Below, piece by piece: positions 61,110 through 64,000 of a DNA stretch of 64,000 bases (positions within the stretch are counted from its first letter, which is position 1; each line of letters starts with the position of its first letter). Below the pieces are notes generated by a model that saw nothing but the letters and a program-made list of their open reading frames with translations, was not told the origin of the DNA and ran no database searches. The DNA comes from Monoglobus pectinilyticus. Lineage in GTDB: Bacteria > Bacillota > Clostridia > Monoglobales > Monoglobaceae. The translations under genes and the position numbers were made by a program. Where the stretch lies: NCBI RefSeq assembly GCF_002874775.1, contig NZ_CP020991.1, forward strand, positions 1,617,225 to 1,681,224, given 5' to 3'.

Positions 61110-64000
61110 TTATTGTTCCAGCGATATTACGTCATTTTGAGGACTTAATAAATCATCCCAAAGGTATACTTTGATATTATCTTTTTCTGAAAATGCAATC
61201 TCTATATTCTGAGACTGAGAATCAGATGAATATGGAATTTCTATAACTTTAATATCCTTTAAAATCGTGTTTGTCTCATCGTATACTGCAACAGCAAATA
61301 ATGCGTTTTTATTTTTAGTATTAACAATTTCAGCAGTTACTTTTCCGTTTTCAAGCTTTGGATATTCTTTGTAATATATTCCGGGAATATTCGGCGTTGC
61401 GGTCGGCGGGTTTGCACTCGGTGTTGCAGACGGTTCTGTGGTAGGCGAAGCAGACGGCTCAGCAGTTGGCGGCGCTGTTGGTTCAGCGGTCGGCGCAGGC
61501 GTGCTGGTAGGTTCGCCGATTTTGCTGAATTGAGCGCTTATAACTACATTTTGGGCCGGCATAGTAAAAGTATAGTTGTTTTCGTCAGTTTTTTCTACTA
61601 CACTTCCGCTGTCTACATTGATGGAATTAACAAAGTATCCGTCTTCGGGGGATGCGATTATTTTTACGGTTTCACCTTCTTTGGCTGTTGGAACTTTGTC
61701 TGAAAAAGTAACGCTCTTTAATCCTATTTTCGATCCATTAGCCCAAGCATAATATCTTGAATCCGCTTCAACAGGTATAACATACGTGTTGAGTTCGGCT
61801 GATGACGGCACATATGATTTAATAAAATAGCTTTCGGTTGCATCATCATAAAGGTTAAATGGTTTGCCGGGATTTAGAAATAATTCAAGAGTCAAGTATC
61901 CCGGTCTGTTTGGGGTAAAGCTAAAGACATTTCCAAAAGGCTCATATAGGCTGAGTGGAAATTGGACAGAGGGGTTTATTTCTCCTTTTAGGACTTTTGT
62001 TCTGCTTCCGTTTACATCAACATAATTCCATTGTACAGAGTCCCAAAAAGTAAATGTTCCGTCGCTGCTGTCTTTTCCATTTATATTCAGAACTGCCTTT
62101 CCGTTGCCGAATATATTGGTTACACCTTCAACGGCGTCTGCCGGAATATTGTCGTCGGCAAGCCAGGTTATTTTATTGCCGCCGCTTCCGATACCGCTTT
62201 CCGTCTCAATTTCAATTGTTCCGTTTTGAATATTTTCATCAATGGCAATTTCATATTTTGGGATTGGGGGTTCTGTTGGTTCAGGGGTAGCAGTTGGCTG
62301 AGGCGTTGGCGTTGCATTTTCATCTGTCAGTTTAAGATTGCTGAATTTTGCTTCCGCCATATACTCTTTCCTAGGTGTGCCCTGTATTGAGTCGACCGCC
62401 AGTCCTACGTACAGAGTTTCTGCTAATCCTGATATTGTTATAGTTTGAGGCTGTCTCGGATTATCTCTCCAGTTAGTGCCGCTGTCTGAAACTGACAGAG
62501 TAATAACGTCGCCTTTTCTTTGCATTCTGAGGTATTTAGGAACGCGGTATTCAGATTTGCTGGTGTCATATGAGTCGCTGTTGGATATTTCTTTTCCGCT
62601 GCTGTTTCTAAACCATGAAACTTTTGCTGAGGAGCCCTGTGAGGTCCTATATATAGCCTTTACATTTTCACCGTATTTGAGCCAGCCGTCAGAAAGCATA
62701 GCCATTCTCGAATTGCCGTTAAGGTTTTCCCTAAGCATGATTCCGCAGAGTTCGCCGTTTTCAAATTTCGGAACCTGTTCGGTTTTGACAGAAATATCAA
62801 AATCGCCCTTGATTTCCTGATACATAAAATCGCAAGTGTCTGAACCTTTTCCGGCTCCGATTGCTCCGCTTCCCATTATGGTATATACTCCGTTGTCCAG
62901 GCTGGATCCGCCTTTTCCGTTAAAGGCTGTAGTGCCGATTTGAGCATGACTGAAACTGCCCGGATCAGAACATGATTTTGCATACACAATAGATGTGGGG
63001 CTTTGAGTTGATTCGCCTTTGTTGTTATAAGCTCTTGAAGAAATATAATGAGTGCCCGGAGTTAATGTTATATCTGTGTTAACAGCAGAATCGTTTACTG
63101 TTTTTACCAGTTTAGAACCGTCATATATTTCTATTTTGGTTATATATGTGTCATCTGATGAAGGTGAAGCTTCAGCACAGTAATTCAGGTCGAAGTCTAC
63201 AGTCAGAACCTCCCAGTTTCCGTTGTTTATCTGTTTCCCGTCTATAGTATCCGAAATAGACTGTATCGCCGGATTGGTAACAACTATAGAAGGGTTTGTG
63301 GGTGCTGACTGTTTTAAAGTCCAGTCGTTTACATAGGCTTCTATCCAAGTATATCCGGCATATTGACCGCTTTTTACTATCTCTGTTTCAGAAGCTGTGC
63401 CCATTCCGTTTTCGGATTTCCAATCGTCAGGGATGGAGAACACGCGTTTTGTTGCAGGCATTTCAACTAAACCCGCAACTTCATTCGCATTGTTTATTAT
63501 TCTGCCGGTTTGGTTTTTAACGTCAGCTATTATTCTCGCGTCTATGCTGTCCCTCTTAGGAAGGGTTGCGCCTGCGTCTGATAATACCGTGTTATAAGCT
63601 TCTTCGGCGCTTTGGGTTTCGGAAAGTTCATACTCTCCCATATCTATTGGGGCGGAAAGCTTGTTTGCGGCCGACGAGTTGTTTACGCCGTTCCAGTTAT
63701 TTGCCGTAACATTGGCATCCCCATATATATAGTTTCCGTCAAAATAAAAATTGGATTTAGAGACATCAGGATAAGCGTTTGATATATCAAATATTCTGCT
63801 TTTTATTTTTGACGCGGTTCCCGGGCCGAATTTATAATAATTGTTTATCCAATTCACGTTTGAAGGAGTTTGAGTAACGTTATTGTATGAATACGGTTCG
63901 GCACCGTATGCGGAGTTTGTTTGACCCCAATTACATATTACGTTATTGCGAACGTCTGTGTTTTGCAGCTCACGGTCAAGACGCGGGCTTCTGCTGTCAT
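61110..64000 (-). CDS. Secreted pectate lyase with Pro-Thr linkers, 5' end outside the window
   Basis: Second large polysaccharide lyase, at least 963 residues, whose frame is open to the right edge, so the signal peptide and most of the catalytic helix are missing. Upstream of the first internal ATG (63857) conserved pectate-lyase sequence is visible: DSRSPRLD, DVRNNVICNWGQTNSAYG, then NWINNYYKFGPGTASK. This shows that the ATG is not the start. After the catalytic domain come a beta-sandwich resembling DUF1349 (DFMYQEIKGDFDISVKTEQV, GIMLREN), a Pro-Thr linker (PTPQPTATPEPTEPP), a second beta domain, another long Pro-Thr-Ala linker and a final module ending IKVYLWDDLLSPQND. The last resembles the C-terminus of the neighbouring lyase. 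Confidence 0.88.
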   Translation of the reverse strand, partial: DSRSPRLDRELQNTDVRNNVICNWGQTNSAYGAEPYSYNNVTQTPSNVNWINNYYKFGPGTASKIKSRIFDISNAYPDVSKSNFYFDGNYIYGDANVTANNWNGVNNSSAANKLSAPIDMGEYELSETQSAEEAYNTVLSDAGATLPKRDSIDARIIADVKNQTGRIINNANEVAGLVEMPATKRVFSIPDDWKSENGMGTASETEIVKSGQYAGYTWIEAYVNDWTLKQSAPTNPSIVVTNPAIQSISDTIDGKQINNGNWEVLTVDFDLNYCAEASPSSDDTYITKIEIYDGSKLVKTVNDSAVNTDITLTPGTHYISSRAYNNKGESTQSPTSIVYAKSCSDPGSFSHAQIGTTAFNGKGGSSLDNGVYTIMGSGAIGAGKGSDTCDFMYQEIKGDFDISVKTEQVPKFENGELCGIMLRENLNGNSRMAMLSDGWLKYGENVKAIYRTSQGSSAKVSWFRNSSGKEISNSDSYDTSKSEYRVPKYLRMQRKGDVITLSVSDSGTNWRDNPRQPQTITISGLAETLYVGLAVDSIQGTPRKEYMAEAKFSNLKLTDENATPTPQPTATPEPTEPPIPKYEIAIDENIQNGTIEIETESGIGSGGNKITWLADDNIPADAVEGVTNIFGNGKAVLNINGKDSSDGTFTFWDSVQWNYVDVNGSRTKVLKGEINPSVQFPLSLYEPFGNVFSFTPNRPGYLTLELFLNPGKPFNLYDDATESYFIKSYVPSSAELNTYVIPVEADSRYYAWANGSKIGLKSVTFSDKVPTAKEGETVKIIASPEDGYFVNSINVDSGSVVEKTDENNYTFTMPAQNVVISAQFSKIGEPTSTPAPTAEPTAPPTAEPSASPTTEPSATPSANPPTATPNIPGIYYKEYPKLENGKVTAEIVNTKNKNALFAVAVYDETNTILKDIKVIEIPYSSDSQSQNIEIAFSEKDNIKVYLWDDLLSPQNDVISLEQ

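Noticed and set aside
63855-63857. First in-frame ATG of the right-edge lyase as its start
   Set aside because: Conserved pectate lyase sequence continues upstream in the same frame to the edge of the window.

Overview
The window looks like a chromosomal segment of a low-GC Firmicute of the class Clostridia. The evidence is a large Alu-type SRP RNA upstream of dnaX, the sporulation protein SpoIIP, the MurT/GatD lipid II amidation pair, SLH surface anchoring, strong AGGAGG-type ribosome binding sites and AT-rich intergenic DNA. Two large secreted pectate lyases, a KDPG aldolase/KDG kinase operon, a GH95-type glycosidase and a GH26-like secreted protein point to a plant cell-wall (pectin) degrader. 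Gut pectin specialists such as Monoglobus have this style of gene content, but that comparison is an inference.

Layout. 1-10.4 kb is housekeeping: partial leuS, a membrane-anchored polysaccharide deacetylase, a 1.25 kb gene-free stretch, SRP RNA, dnaX, the YbaB/EbfC gene (without the usual recR), a cysteine desulfurase/thiI pair and cinA. At 11.1-15.7 kb on the minus strand an operon encodes an ECF sigma factor, a membrane anti-sigma factor and an SLH-anchored M16C (PreP-like) metalloprotease. At 16.0-21.9 kb there is a short phage-derived cluster (tail-fibre-like, portal, S24 repressor, ArpU-like regulator, terminase small and large subunits) with no capsid, tail, lysis or integrase gene. 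It lies directly in front of ruvX. At 22-29 kb are ruvX, a DUF1292 gene, the GH26-like protein, a DUF975 membrane protein, spoIIP and murT-gatD. At 29.3-34.7 kb are an RND/MacA-like adaptor with a long acidic cytoplasmic tail, an FtsX-type permease without an ATPase, and a PAS-PAS-GGDEF protein. At 34.9-39.8 kb are rpmE, a 6-phosphofructokinase, eda-kdgK and a tandem P-loop ATPase. At 40.8-49.7 kb are glycyl-tRNA synthetase, a YaaO-like decarboxylase, holB, ricT, rsmE, a membrane protein, an AlkD-like protein, a DUF1273 protein and lrgAB. At 49.7-64 kb are the GH95 enzyme, a very large hybrid sensor kinase, a small tail-anchored protein, an NlpC/P60 protein and two pectate lyases, the second running off the right edge.

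How it fits together. Secreted pectate lyases would release unsaturated oligogalacturonides. Their end product, 2-keto-3-deoxygluconate, is phosphorylated by KdgK and split by Eda into pyruvate and glyceraldehyde 3-phosphate. The GH95 enzyme could remove fucose or L-galactose from pectic side chains.

Non-coding structure. Two families of intergenic repeats stand out. One is a MITE-like element (39989-40503, with related pieces at 10497-10806 and 10941-10992) whose conserved flanks enclose palindromes that differ from copy to copy while remaining paired. The other is a three-copy structured element (34739, 60551, 60956), in which an unrelated long terminator-like stem encloses the same conserved core. 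A short minus-strand promoter-plus-terminator unit near 3.0 kb may encode an RNA of about 45 nt. These are the best candidates here for something undescribed.
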